From NCBI RefSeq assembly GCF_001940235.1, contig NZ_MJIE01000001.1, positions 1,736,001-1,800,000 on the forward strand: 64,000 bases of DNA. The letters run 5' to 3'. Below the pieces are notes generated by a model. The model was not told where the DNA came from. It ran no database searches and saw only the letters and a program-made list of their open reading frames with translations. A program made the position numbers and the translations under genes. The first letter of the stretch is position 1. Each line of letters opens with the position of its first letter. Below, one piece after another: positions 43,329-54,052 of the stretch. The stretch is from Hornefia porci. Its GTDB lineage: Bacteria; Bacillota; Clostridia; Peptostreptococcales; Anaerovoracaceae.

Positions 43329-44444
43329 ATGTACATAACAGATCTGGAACTGAAAAACTTCAGAAATTATGAAGAACTAACCATTCAATTTGATAAGAAT
43401 GTAAATATTATCGTCGGAAGGAATGCGCAGGGAAAGACAAACCTCATCGAGGCTGTCTTTCTCTCTTCTATTGGAAGATCCTTCCGGACTTCGCACGACA
43501 GCGATTTAATACGCTTCGGTCAGGAGGACGCCTTTGTTCGCGTGCGGGCAGAAAAAGAAGTCATCGACACGAGGGTGGAAATAAAAATCAACAGACATCA
43601 TAAAAAGTCAATACAGAAAGACGGGAACACGGTTCACAGGACATCGCAGCTGATCGACAACATCATTATTGTGATTTTTTCACCGGACGATCTGAAAATT
43701 GTGAAAGAGGAGCCGGAGAAAAGGAGAAAATTCATCGACCGGGAGCTCGCGCAGATTAAACCGGCCTATTATGACAGCCTTTCCAATTATAAAAAAACGC
43801 TTCAGCAGAGAAACGCCTGTCTGAAGGAGGAATATGTGGAACCCTCCCTTCTGAGTCTGTGGGATGAGCAGATGATTATTTACGGAAGCGATATCATCCG
43901 GATGAGGAAGGAATTCATCGACAGAATCAATGAATATTCGTCGAGGATTCACCGGGGAATTACCAACGGGAGCGAAGAGCTTTCTCTGCGGTATGATCCC
44001 AACATTTGCTTTTGTGAGACAAAGGAAGAGCAGCAGGAGCTGTACAGGAAGGAACTGATGAAATCCGCCGCCTCTGATCTGCGGATGCGAACGACAACCC
44101 GAGGACCTCAGAAGGATGATCTGCAGTTCTTTGTAAACGGCGTAAATGCGCGAAGCTTCGGCTCACAGGGACAGCAGAGAACCTGCGCTCTCTCACTGAA
44201 GCTTGCGGAACTCGACTTCATAAGAGAGGAGACGGGAGAAAAAGGAATTCTCCTGCTGGATGACGTCATGAGCGAGCTGGATGAGAACAGAAGAGATTAT
44301 CTGGTGAGAACCCTTCATGAAAACCAGCTGTTTATCACGACGACTGATATAGACCCCGGAATTCTGGAATATTATCCGCAGGCGAGAATTATCGAGATAG
44401 AAAACGGGAAATGCGTGAATTTGGAAAAACCTGCTAATTTATAA
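43329..44444 (+). CDS. recF: DNA replication and repair protein RecF
   Basis: A 371-residue SMC-like ATPase that helps load RecA at gapped DNA. MYITDLELKNFRNYEELTI begins the protein; Walker A GRNAQGKTNLIEAVF is at about 31-45; the ABC signature region SFGSQGQQRTCALSLKLAEL and Walker B ILLLDDVMSELDENRR are intact. In many Firmicutes a small S4-domain gene (yaaA) lies between dnaN and recF; here it is absent, and recF follows dnaN directly. A gap of about 200 bases with its own promoter separates it from gyrB. Confidence 0.97.
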   Translation: MYITDLELKNFRNYEELTIQFDKNVNIIVGRNAQGKTNLIEAVFLSSIGRSFRTSHDSDLIRFGQEDAFVRVRAEKEVIDTRVEIKINRHHKKSIQKDGNTVHRTSQLIDNIIIVIFSPDDLKIVKEEPEKRRKFIDRELAQIKPAYYDSLSNYKKTLQQRNACLKEEYVEPSLLSLWDEQMIIYGSDIIRMRKEFIDRINEYSSRIHRGITNGSEELSLRYDPNICFCETKEEQQELYRKELMKSAASDLRMRTTTRGPQKDDLQFFVNGVNARSFGSQGQQRTCALSLKLAELDFIREETGEKGILLLDDVMSELDENRRDYLVRTLHENQLFITTTDIDPGILEYYPQARIIEIENGKCVNLEKPANL

Positions 44445-44547
44445 TACTCAAGTAAAGAAAAATTAGTGGGTTTTTAAGTGCAAAACAGTTGATTTAACGG
44501 ATTTTTTCTTTATTAAATGATATTTTAATTAAAAATATCTTAAAATC

Positions 44548-44576
44548 TTGCTAAAACGCTGATTTTGTTATATAAT
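44548..44576 (+). promoter_or_regulatory. gyrB promoter
   Basis: TTGCTA (44548-44553) and TATAAT (44571-44576) with a 17-base spacer, in an A/T-rich region between recF and gyrB. Supercoiling-sensitive control is known for gyrase genes, but I cannot read that from the sequence. Confidence 0.8.
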
Positions 44577-44640
44577 CAATATTAATGCCATAGCAAAGTA
44601 TGGAAAATAATGGATAAGAACACATAAAAGGTGGGATTAA

Positions 44641-46557
<1,917 letters not shown>

Positions 46558-46595
46558 AGCTACGGAAGATACGGAAGACATGAAAGGAAACAGTA

Positions 46596-49079
46596 TTGGA
46601 TACTTTATTGGAAGATAACAACATCATACAGCACGAAATCCATAACGAGATGAAGAACTCCTACATCGACTACGCCATGAGTGTCATCGTCGGAAGAGCT
46701 CTTCCGGATGTGCGGGACGGCATGAAGCCGGTGCACAGAAGAATTCTCTACGGAATGTCTCAGCTGGGAGTCACTCCCGACAAGCCGTATAAAAAATCGG
46801 CCAGAATCGTCGGTGAAGTCATGGGTAAATATCATCCCCACGGAGACAGCTCCATCTACGACGCCATGGTGCGTATGGCCCAGGATTTCTCCATGCGTTA
46901 TCCGCTGGTTGACGGACACGGAAACTTCGGTTCCATCGACGGCGACGGCGCGGCCGCGCAGCGTTATACAGAGGCGAGGATGAGCCCCTTCTCCCTGCAG
47001 ATGCTCAGGGATATCGACAAGGATACAGTCGATTTCATTCCGAACTTCGACGGTGAAGAAAAAGAGCCGGTGGTTCTTCCCAGCCGTTATCCGAACCTCC
47101 TTGTAAACGGATCCAACGGAATCGCCGTCGGAATGGCGACTTCGATTCCGCCTCATAATCTCGGCGAGGTCATCGATGCGACAGTGAAGATTATCGATGA
47201 TCCGGAGGTCAGCATCGACGAGCTGATGAAAATCGTCAAGGGGCCGGACTTCCCGACGGGAGCTCAGATTCTCGGAAAGAGCGGAATCCGGGACGCGTAC
47301 AGAACCGGACAGGGAAAAATCAAAGTCCGTGCCATCTGTGAAATTGAAGAGACGAACCGGGGAAAATCTCAGATTATCGTTTCGGAAATTCCTTACGCGG
47401 TAAATAAGGCGAGACTGATTGAAAAAATCGCGGAGCTGATAAAGCTCAAAAAAATCGACGGAATTTCCGATATCCGGGATGAATCCAGCCGTGAGGGAAT
47501 GCGCATAGTCATTGAGCTGAAGCGGGACGCTAACCCTCAGATCACGCTGAATCAGCTGTATAAGCATACACAGCTTCAGGATAATTTCAGCTGTATCATG
47601 ATTGCATTGGTGGATGGTCAGCCTAAACTTCTGAATCTCTATCAGATTCTGGATGAATATATTAAATTCCAGAAGGAGGTTGTGACCAGAAGAACCCGGT
47701 TCGACCTGGCCAAGGCGGAGGCGAGGGCCCATATTCTGGAAGGTCTGCGCATCGCTCTCGACAATATCGACGAAATCATCAAAATTATCCGCAGCGCATA
47801 TAATGACGCAAAGGAGAAACTGATGGAGCGTTTCGGACTCTCCGAAATCCAGGCGCAGGCGATTCTCGATATGAGACTCGCCAGACTGCAGGGACTGGAA
47901 CGCGAGAAAATCGAAAAGGAATACGAGGAGCTGATGGACCGCATCGCATACTATAAGGCGGTTCTTTCCGATGAAGGAATGCTGATGGGAGTCATCAAGG
48001 CTGAACTTCTTGAAATCAAAGACAAATGGAACGATAAGAGAAGAACCAGACTGGCTCCCGACGCCTCAGAATTCGAAGACGAGGATCTTATCGAGGAGGA
48101 GCAGGTCGCCGTTACGCTGACTCATCTCGGGTACATCAAGAGAGTGCCGGCGGACACCTACAAGGCGCAGCGCCGCGGCGGCAAGGGCATAATGGGAATC
48201 ACCACGCGGGACAATGATTTTGTAAAAGACTTAATCATGACCTCCACTCACGATCAGCTGATGTTCTTCACCAACACAGGAAAAGCGCACAGAATGAAGG
48301 CTTTCCAGATTCCGGAAGCTTCCAGAACTGCCAAAGGCACGCCGGCAGTCAATTTCCTGAGTCTGATGCAGCGCGAGAGGATTACCTCCATCATTCCGGT
48401 AAAGAATTTCGAGGAAGAGAAATATCTTGTGGCTGTCACAAAGTTCGGTACTATCAAGAAAACAGCCATTTCGGAGTATAATACGAACCGTAGCAGCGGC
48501 ATCATCGCCATCAAGCTGAAGGACGGCGATCAGCTGATCGATATCAAGCAGACGACAGGAAAAGACAATATTATCATCGTCACCCGGAAGGGTAAATGCA
48601 TCTGCTTCTCCGAGGACGACGTGCGGCCGATGGGGCGCATCGCCGGCGGAGTGCGGGCTATCAAGCTGGAGAAGGACGACGAGGTGGTGTCCATGTCGCT
48701 GGTTCAGCCGGGGCAGGAGCTTCTGGTAGTCACGGAGAACGGCTACGGAAAACGGACGCCGGTGAAGGAATACAAAATTCAGGTCAGGGGAGGCAAGGGT
48801 CTTCTGACCTACGATAAGAGCAAATTCTCCAAGACCGGTTCACTGATCGGCGCTATGGTTGTCGATGAGGACGACGAGGTTCTTCTGATTAACTCCGATG
48901 GAATCATCATCCGCATACGTGCGGAAGAGGTTTCCGAGCTGGGAAGAGCGACCCAGGGAGTCAAGATCATGAAGGTCGAGGACGGAACCAGGATCGTCGC
49001 GATGGCGAAGGCGATCCGGGAAGAGGACGCGGAGAAACAGGCGGAGAAATCAGACGCCGGAGAACAGATAAAGATTTAA
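46596..49079 (+). CDS. gyrA: DNA gyrase subunit A
   Basis: The 827-residue DNA-cleaving subunit of gyrase. The winged-helix part contains [18 protein letters not shown], the quinolone-determining region [17 protein letters not shown] (Ser85 and Asp89, the drug-sensitive residues) and the catalytic Tyr124 in [13 protein letters not shown]. The C-terminal beta-pinwheel has the GyrA box QRRGGKGI, confirming gyrase rather than topoisomerase IV. The start is TTG at 46596 with AAAGGA seven bases upstream. The C-terminus is acidic. A strong terminator follows. Confidence 0.97.
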   Translation: MDTLLEDNNIIQHEIHNEMKNSYIDYAMSVIVGRALPDVRDGMKPVHRRILYGMSQLGVTPDKPYKKSARIVGEVMGKYHPHGDSSIYDAMVRMAQDFSMRYPLVDGHGNFGSIDGDGAAAQRYTEARMSPFSLQMLRDIDKDTVDFIPNFDGEEKEPVVLPSRYPNLLVNGSNGIAVGMATSIPPHNLGEVIDATVKIIDDPEVSIDELMKIVKGPDFPTGAQILGKSGIRDAYRTGQGKIKVRAICEIEETNRGKSQIIVSEIPYAVNKARLIEKIAELIKLKKIDGISDIRDESSREGMRIVIELKRDANPQITLNQLYKHTQLQDNFSCIMIALVDGQPKLLNLYQILDEYIKFQKEVVTRRTRFDLAKAEARAHILEGLRIALDNIDEIIKIIRSAYNDAKEKLMERFGLSEIQAQAILDMRLARLQGLEREKIEKEYEELMDRIAYYKAVLSDEGMLMGVIKAELLEIKDKWNDKRRTRLAPDASEFEDEDLIEEEQVAVTLTHLGYIKRVPADTYKAQRRGGKGIMGITTRDNDFVKDLIMTSTHDQLMFFTNTGKAHRMKAFQIPEASRTAKGTPAVNFLSLMQRERITSIIPVKNFEEEKYLVAVTKFGTIKKTAISEYNTNRSSGIIAIKLKDGDQLIDIKQTTGKDNIIIVTRKGKCICFSEDDVRPMGRIAGGVRAIKLEKDDEVVSMSLVQPGQELLVVTENGYGKRTPVKEYKIQVRGGKGLLTYDKSKFSKTGSLIGAMVVDEDDEVLLINSDGIIIRIRAEEVSELGRATQGVKIMKVEDGTRIVAMAKAIREEDAEKQAEKSDAGEQIKI

Positions 49080-49102
49080 TCCCGGAAAACAGGGTATAAA
49101 GG

Positions 49103-49132
49103 TTCTGAGCGAAAACATCGCTCAGAATTTTT
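49103..49132 (+). terminator. Intrinsic terminator after gyrA
   Basis: A perfect 9-bp stem (TTCTGAGCG 49103-49111, CGCTCAGAA 49119-49127) with a 7-nt loop, followed directly by TTTTTA. Confidence 0.93.
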
Positions 49133-49200
49133 ATATCATGGCGCTTGCATCTTAGGAAAAGGTATATTAAGATGGTGATATAAGCCAGAAGGAGTCAAGG

Positions 49201-49599
49201 ATGGATAATATCAAATTTATTATTCCCGGAAAGCCGGAGTACCTTACAATGGTGCGGCTCGCGATCAGTTCCATTGCCACGACGGCAGGGTTCGATCTGG
49301 AGGCGGTCGAGGACATGAAGACGGCGGTCAGTGAAGCGTGCAAGAACATTTCCTGTCACGGATACAGTGGATTTGCGGATAAATATGATGTAGAATGTAA
49401 CGTGGAACAGGGAATGATCGAGATTACAGTAAGAGACGACTGTGATTCTCATTCCATCGCCAAGACGCATAAGCCGTGCGAGATGTGCCCCAGCGAGGGC
49501 GACCTCGGCATTTATGTGATTGAATCGCTGATGAACAAAGTAGAGTTTGGCAGGGGAGAGGATGAACGCAAGTTTATCAGAATGGTGAAGAAGGTATGA
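49201..49599 (+). CDS. Anti-sigma factor RsbW/SpoIIAB-like kinase
   Basis: A 132-residue GHKL-fold ATPase of the anti-sigma serine kinase type. The N-box region reads MKTAVSEACKNISCHGY, and the ATP lid is followed by GDLGIYVIESLMNKVEF; the normal G1 motif is poorly conserved (DDCDSHSIAKT). It overlaps the next gene, a sigma factor, by four bases, so it very probably binds and holds that sigma factor. The matching anti-anti-sigma protein (RsbV/SpoIIAA) is missing from this cluster, unlike in the sigB and spoIIA operons. Two Cys in KPCEMCPSEG near the lid could bind metal. Confidence 0.88.
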   Translation: MDNIKFIIPGKPEYLTMVRLAISSIATTAGFDLEAVEDMKTAVSEACKNISCHGYSGFADKYDVECNVEQGMIEITVRDDCDSHSIAKTHKPCEMCPSEGDLGIYVIESLMNKVEFGRGEDERKFIRMVKKV

Positions 49600-50336
49600 C
49601 GGACAGGGATCAGTTTATCGAATATAAGAAGCATCCTACAATTGAATTAAGAAATAAAATCGTGGAGGATCATCTTTACATGGTAGATATTCTGATCCGC
49701 AAGTACCTGAACAAGGGCGTCGAGTATGACGATCTTTATCAGGTGGGCGCGCTGGCGCTGGTGCAGGCTGTAGAGCGTTTTGATCCGGATAAGGGTTATG
49801 AATTCAGCTCCTTCGCCACGCCGACAATTCTCGGGGAAATCAAGAAATATTTCCGGGACAAGCAGTGGAGTCTGAAGGTTCCCCGCCGCCTGAAGGAAAT
49901 TTCGACCAAGGTTCAGGAGGTCAGAGACGATCTCTATCTGAAATATCACCGCAATCCCACAGCGGCGGAAATCGCGGAGGCTACCGGTTTTACCGAGGAG
50001 CAGATTATTGAAGCGATGGAAAGCTCGCAGGCGTACGGAACCTATTCGCTGGACAAGACATTTGACGATGCCGGAGAGGATGGGGAGAGTTCTTTCCTGG
50101 AGAGATACACAGGCTTTGACGACAAAGGCTTCGAGCGGGTGGAAACCGCGGAGATTATCAACAAGGTCATGAACGAGCTCAGCGATCAGAACCGGTATAT
50201 TTTCCGGGAACGCTTTATTTACAACCGATCCCAGGCAGATATCGCCAAAACGCTCGGCGTCAGTCAGATGACGATTTCCCGTGCGGAACGCAATATCATC
50301 CGCCAGTTCCGGGACGAGCTCCACAGATCCTCATAA
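49596..50336 (+). CDS. RNA polymerase sigma factor, SigB/SigF/SigG group
   Basis: A 246-residue group 3 sigma-70 factor. Region 2 reads YDDLYQVGALALVQAVERFD, then FSSFATPTILGEIKKYFRD; region 3 has VPRRLKEISTKVQEV and YHRNPTAAEIAEATGFTEEQI; region 4 is SQADIAKTLGVSQMTISRAE. It is a stress- or sporulation-type factor controlled by the upstream anti-sigma kinase, with which it overlaps (ATGA). Whether it is the general stress factor SigB or a sporulation factor is not decidable; the lack of an rsbV/spoIIAA gene argues against spoIIA itself. A terminator follows. Confidence 0.93.
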   Translation: MTDRDQFIEYKKHPTIELRNKIVEDHLYMVDILIRKYLNKGVEYDDLYQVGALALVQAVERFDPDKGYEFSSFATPTILGEIKKYFRDKQWSLKVPRRLKEISTKVQEVRDDLYLKYHRNPTAAEIAEATGFTEEQIIEAMESSQAYGTYSLDKTFDDAGEDGESSFLERYTGFDDKGFERVETAEIINKVMNELSDQNRYIFRERFIYNRSQADIAKTLGVSQMTISRAERNIIRQFRDELHRSS

Positions 50337-50340
50337 AAAG

Positions 50341-50385
50341 AATCGCCGAACCGCAGAGGAAGCGCGGACAGCGATTTTTTATTTT
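50341..50385 (+). terminator. Intrinsic terminator after the sigma factor gene
   Basis: AATCGC (50341-50346) pairs with GCGATT (50371-50376), with an inner CCGC/GCGG stem, followed by TTTTATTTT. It lies between convergent genes. Confidence 0.85.
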
Positions 50386-50394
50386 CTGATTCCT

Positions 50395-51030
50395 CTATTT
50401 GATGGATTTTATTTTCAGATCTCCCAGCCGGTCTGCGACTTTTCCTGTCTTGTTGGCCAGTGAGTTCAGATCGCGGCAGAATTCCCGGGAGGAAATGATG
50501 TCGCGGATGGAATCCTCGCCTTCGATTTCCCGGATGTTTTCCCAGAACAGCCGTTTAACCTTATTCTCATTCTTTTTTATCCGTATCATCCCCTTCCAGA
50601 ACCGGTCGTCGTCGCTGCTGATCCAGGCGCGCACAGATTCCTCCAGAATATGAATGGAATCCCGGTTGATTTCAGCCATCTCAATATTCTTGGGGGTCGG
50701 CCGGTAATCGAAAAACTGAATGAAATCCTTCAGATCCTTGATTTCGTCTGTCAGGTCGTCGATGACCCGGGAAAGATTGAACAGATAGTGACGCGAGACC
50801 GGAGTGATAAAGGAGTTTTCCACATAATAGATAAGAGTTTCCCGTTTCCGGTCCGCAGTCTTCTCCGCTTCCTCGATACGGTCGGCAGTGTCAGGATCCA
50901 GCGTGTGCATGAACTGCACGAAAAGGTCGGCGCTCAGACTGCCCTGCGCGCACTGTCCCTTCAGCAGATCGTATACCTCAGTGTCCGAGCTGCTCCTGAA
51001 AAAACTCTTTTTCTTTATTTTCTCTGTCAT
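50395..51030 (-). CDS. DUF47 family phosphate-transport accessory protein
   Basis: A 211-residue, mostly helical protein of the DUF47/PhoU-like family. FLPTDTEVYDLLKGQ-like start (SSSDTEVYDLLKGQCAQGS), the repeated pattern DTADRIEEAEKTADRKRETLI, and the C-terminal DSIRDIISSREFCRDLNSL are consistent with two PhoU-type helical bundles. Such proteins are encoded next to low-affinity phosphate transporters and regulate them. The start ATG at 51028-51030 has GGAGG upstream. The PiT gene lies immediately upstream (57 bases), transcribed in the same direction. Confidence 0.88.
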   Translation of the reverse strand: MTEKIKKKSFFRSSSDTEVYDLLKGQCAQGSLSADLFVQFMHTLDPDTADRIEEAEKTADRKRETLIYYVENSFITPVSRHYLFNLSRVIDDLTDEIKDLKDFIQFFDYRPTPKNIEMAEINRDSIHILEESVRAWISSDDDRFWKGMIRIKKNENKVKRLFWENIREIEGEDSIRDIISSREFCRDLNSLANKTGKVADRLGDLKIKSIK

Positions 51031-51086
51031 GAACAAAACCTCCGGTTTCTGTGTTTTTCTGCGCTCCGTTTCGGTGAAGGTGCAGG

Positions 51087-52109
51087 TTATACGGGAATCA
51101 GTATCATCAGACGGATTACAGCCGCGCCGGTCAGTCCTGCCGCCGGAAGAGTCAGGAGCCATGCCAGTAGGATTTTGTACAGGATCTCCCAGTTCACCGA
51201 CCGGGGACGGTCTTCGGTTCCGACGCCCATGACGGATCCGGTGATGACCTGCGTGGAACTGACGGGAAGTCCCGTTGCGTTGGCGATTTCCACCACGAGG
51301 ATGGAGGAGAGCTGGGATACAAAGGCCCGGTCTGTGTTGACTTTCACGATGTCGCGCCCGACGGTGCGCATCATGTTGAAGCCGCCTGTCATGGCGCCGA
51401 CGGCCAGTGCCAGACCGCAGAGGGCTGTAATCCCCGGCACCGGAAGATGAAGCGGCGTCAGTGTGTCCGACGGAGAGCCGCCGCCTGCGGCCAGAGCACC
51501 GAGGCAGATCACGCCGGCAACCTTTTGTGCCTCATTGCTTCCATACGATAAAGCCAGCAGAGCCGTGCTCACAATGTCCAGCGCGCGCACTCTCCGTGTC
51601 CAGACGATCGTTCCCCGCCGCAGGATGCGATTCTGAAGCTTCAGCAGCAGAAATCCCAGTGCGAAGCCTGCCAGAGGCGAGAGAATCATAGCGGCGACGA
51701 CCCGCAGCATCACGCTGCTCCATATGACTGAATCCGCGCCGCAGATTGCCATGGAGCAGCCGATCATGGAGCCGATAAGCGAATGGGAAGCGCTGGAAGG
51801 AAGCCGTCCTGCCCAGGTAATCAGATTCCATACCATGCTTCCGAGGAAGGCGGACACGGCGAAGAGTGCAGCCTGTGTTCCACCGCCGGCAAGGATGTCA
51901 CCGCTGTTCACAATTCCGTTTACCATGGTGCTCTGAACCGCGTTTCCGAGCAGGACGGATCCCAGCAGGCAGGCGAGACCGGCCAGCAGAATCGCGGAGC
52001 GGGGTTTCATGATCCGGGAGGTGACGGTGGTGGCGACGATGGTGCCTCCGTCGTGCATGCCGTTTACGTATGCAGTTGTAAGTCCGATGATAACCGTCAT
52101 TACTAACAT
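51087..52109 (-). CDS. pit: PiT-type inorganic phosphate transporter
   Basis: A 340-residue polytopic membrane transporter, about 10 helices, importing phosphate with a proton, sodium or metal-phosphate complex. Both inverted family repeats are visible: NGMHDGGTIVATTVTSRIM and SYGSNEAQKVAGVI, and the SxSx loops GRLPSSASHSLIGSMIG and GLPVSSTQVITGSVMG. In the first repeat the usual Asn of NxNDG is His, and in the second Asp of GANDAQ is Glu, which is unusual at residues thought to bind phosphate or cation. The start has no clear ribosome site; MLVM offers two ATG codons. It forms a unit with the DUF47 gene. Confidence 0.88.
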   Translation of the reverse strand: MLVMTVIIGLTTAYVNGMHDGGTIVATTVTSRIMKPRSAILLAGLACLLGSVLLGNAVQSTMVNGIVNSGDILAGGGTQAALFAVSAFLGSMVWNLITWAGRLPSSASHSLIGSMIGCSMAICGADSVIWSSVMLRVVAAMILSPLAGFALGFLLLKLQNRILRRGTIVWTRRVRALDIVSTALLALSYGSNEAQKVAGVICLGALAAGGGSPSDTLTPLHLPVPGITALCGLALAVGAMTGGFNMMRTVGRDIVKVNTDRAFVSQLSSILVVEIANATGLPVSSTQVITGSVMGVGTEDRPRSVNWEILYKILLAWLLTLPAAGLTGAAVIRLMILIPV

Positions 52110-52424
52110 AATGATATATTACCACAGAAATCGGAAAACTGCGCGGTGTTTTCAGACCCGGGCGGACGCTGCGGCGCACAGTCCGTCGGCAGGGTGTCCC
52201 GGCAGAACACTCCGGCAGAAAAGGTCCGGCGGCGGATATGCATTGCGTAAACAGCCGGAGAGAAGGGTTGATGCAGAAAATATGGGTATAATATATCTAT
52301 CCGCAGGTCGGTGGCGTCAGAGAGGCACTGTCCGGCAGAGCGCGGGTGAGGGGAAGAACGGAGCATAATCAAAGGACTCCGGTAAAGACAGTCTGCAAAT
52401 ATATTGCAGCAGAGAGGAAAAAAT

Positions 52425-52679
52425 ATGAAGCTGGAATTGTATAAATTTGAAGGATGCCCTTTTTGTATGAGGGTGATGAATGAAATCCGGGAGGAAGGAA
52501 GAAATGATGTGGAGCTCCACGATATCCATCAGAATGAGGTGGACCGGCAGCGTCTGATTCGCGACGGAGGCGTGGAGCAGGTTCCCTGTCTGTTCATCGA
52601 CGGCAGGCCTCTGTACGAAAGTGCGGATATCATTGAATGGCTGCGGGCCAATCCCGCTTCTGCCGCTTCCCGCGGATAA
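52425..52679 (+). CDS. Glutaredoxin-like protein
   Basis: An 84-residue glutaredoxin-fold oxidoreductase. The dithiol site is Cys11-Pro-Phe-Cys14 (FEGCPFCMRVMNEI), the cis-Pro loop reads GGVEQVPCLFIDG, and YESADIIEWL is the C-terminal glutathione-binding region. The start ATG at 52425, after AGAGGAAAA, is preferred to one 21 bases upstream. It stands alone in the gap between two minus-strand units. In an organism that may lack glutathione, its reducing partner is unknown. Confidence 0.9.
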   Translation: MKLELYKFEGCPFCMRVMNEIREEGRNDVELHDIHQNEVDRQRLIRDGGVEQVPCLFIDGRPLYESADIIEWLRANPASAASRG

Positions 52680-52727
52680 GAGAGGAAAATCAGATTGGAG
52701 GCGGCGCAGAAAGCGTCGGACAGAAGC

Positions 52728-52762
52728 AAAAAAGCCGGTTCCCGTACTGCCCGGGGGCCGGC
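52728..52762 (-). terminator. Terminator of the membrane-protein gene
   Basis: On the minus strand an 11-bp GC-rich stem with two wobble positions (52752-52762 with 52734-52744) is followed by TTTTTTGC. It lies just past the stop of the gene at 52769-53326. Confidence 0.8.
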
Positions 52763-52768
52763 CGATGT

Positions 52769-53326
52769 TCAGCGTTTTTTTGACGCTGTTTTTTTCTTTT
52801 TGGTTTTCTTCCGCGACGTGCTGATGTTGTACTTCAGACGGACGCCCTGCAGCATGGCGATCACACTGAATATGGCGGCGATCAGCATCAGTGCCAGCCA
52901 GATTCTGTTATAGAATGTAAAGTCGTGGATTTTGTTATTCTCGTCCACATAGAACCGGATATGCTGAGTGATGGTATAAAGTCCCCAGTAGACGAAGGTG
53001 AATATGTTGCAGATCATGACTCCCTGAGAGCCGGAGATATACCGTTCCGACTGAATGCGGAAGTTTACGCCGCCCTCCTCGACTGTCTTCGGGTCAAGCG
53101 CTCTCATGTTGAGAAGGCAGATGAACGCGTAGGCGCAGCCTATCGCCGCGGAAAAGATAATGACATCCAGCCCGTAAAGGCTGTTCTTTTCCACGCCTTC
53201 CGCGGAGACCATGGGTCCCGTGAAGAAATTGACGAAAAAGAAAAATGCAATGACCAGAGCTCCGCTGATTCCGGTGGCCGCCAGTCCGATTTCATATTTT
53301 TTCAAAAGTTCTTTTCTCTGTTCCAT
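52769..53326 (-). CDS. Four-helix membrane protein of unknown function
   Basis: A 185-residue protein with four hydrophobic segments (about 18-38, 58-78, 103-122 and 137-157), separated by short charged loops, and a strongly basic C-terminus (SRKKTKKKKTASKKR). I do not recognise the family. The start ATG at 53324-53326 is preferred because GAGGAA sits seven bases before it, inside the codons of the alternative upstream start. It lies between glutaredoxin and rnhA without obvious functional link. The basic tail could bind nucleic acid or the ribosome, as in other small insertase-like proteins; this is speculation. Confidence 0.7.
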   Translation of the reverse strand: MEQRKELLKKYEIGLAATGISGALVIAFFFFVNFFTGPMVSAEGVEKNSLYGLDVIIFSAAIGCAYAFICLLNMRALDPKTVEEGGVNFRIQSERYISGSQGVMICNIFTFVYWGLYTITQHIRFYVDENNKIHDFTFYNRIWLALMLIAAIFSVIAMLQGVRLKYNISTSRKKTKKKKTASKKR

Positions 53327-53363
53327 AATCTGATTCCTCATATTCCGATTGATGCTGATAATT

Positions 53364-53915
53364 TTATGACTGTCTGATCTCGTCGATTCCGATATTCGCC
53401 AGCTCGTCCGCCCGGTTGTTCATTTCCGTGATATATAGGAAATCCTCGAAGCTGAAGCCGGTGCCGTTCCAACGGACGAATTTCTCGTATAGCCTGTCCA
53501 TGTTGGTGGAGGGGTGATCGGGATTCACGTGCCCCTTGACCCGGTAGAAGCTTACGTCATGTCTGCGCACCAGCGCCAGAAGCGTCTGCCAGAGCTCCTG
53601 ATTCTCGACAGGCTTTTTCTGGGAAGTTTTCCAGCCGTTCTTCTCCCAGTTCACGTACCATTTTTTCCGGAAGCAGTCCGCCACATAGGAGCTGTCTGTG
53701 AAGACCCGAACGGTCAGACCTTCCCGATTCAGCGCCGAAAAGGCGGAAATCACTGCCGTCAGTTCCATTCGGTTATTGGTGGTGTCCGCTTCACTGCCGT
53801 GAAGTTCTTTTCTGTGCTCTCCGAATTCCAGAACAGCGCCCCATCCTCCCAGATTCTTTTCGTTCTGGTTGCCGGCGCATCCCCCGTCGGAGTAAATGTT
53901 CAGTATCTGTGCCAT
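53364..53915 (-). CDS. rnhA: Ribonuclease HI with an insertion
   Basis: A 183-residue ribonuclease that cuts the RNA strand of RNA-DNA hybrids. The catalytic acids are Asp10 (NIYSDGG), Glu51 (NNRMELTAV) and Asp74 (VFTDSSYV), with a final Asp in NNRADELAN near residue 171; the basic-handle-like region WEKNGWKTSQKKPVENQELW is also present. The family is usually about 150-155 residues; here a 25-30-residue segment (GTGFSFEDFLYITEM) extends the region before the last catalytic Asp. The start follows GAGG about 11 bases upstream, and the gene is followed by the four-helix membrane gene on the same strand. Confidence 0.93.
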   Translation of the reverse strand: MAQILNIYSDGGCAGNQNEKNLGGWGAVLEFGEHRKELHGSEADTTNNRMELTAVISAFSALNREGLTVRVFTDSSYVADCFRKKWYVNWEKNGWKTSQKKPVENQELWQTLLALVRRHDVSFYRVKGHVNPDHPSTNMDRLYEKFVRWNGTGFSFEDFLYITEMNNRADELANIGIDEIRQS

Positions 53916-53979
53916 AAATCTGTTACCTCGGTACTATTATGCCTTATTTTCCGGGAAACGTAAAGAGAATAACATCATC

Positions 53980-54007
53980 TTGCCATTTCTCGGTTTCGTG
54001 ATATAAT
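53980..54007 (+). promoter_or_regulatory. Promoter of walJ-rlmH
   Basis: TTGCCA (53980-53985) and TATAAT (54002-54007) with a 16-base spacer, about 45 bases before the walJ start. Confidence 0.75.
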
Positions 54008-54052
54008 CTTATCAACTGAAACGACAATAAGACTGAGCAAGAAGGGAAATGA

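Noticed and set aside
49150..49200. Sigma-B-type promoter before the anti-sigma gene (autoregulation)
   Set aside because: A GGTAT-like -10 exists but no matching -35 at proper distance.
52095..52130. Leaderless promoter for the PiT gene
   Set aside because: TAATAT lies just before the ATG, but there is no convincing -35 hexamer, so I did not annotate it.
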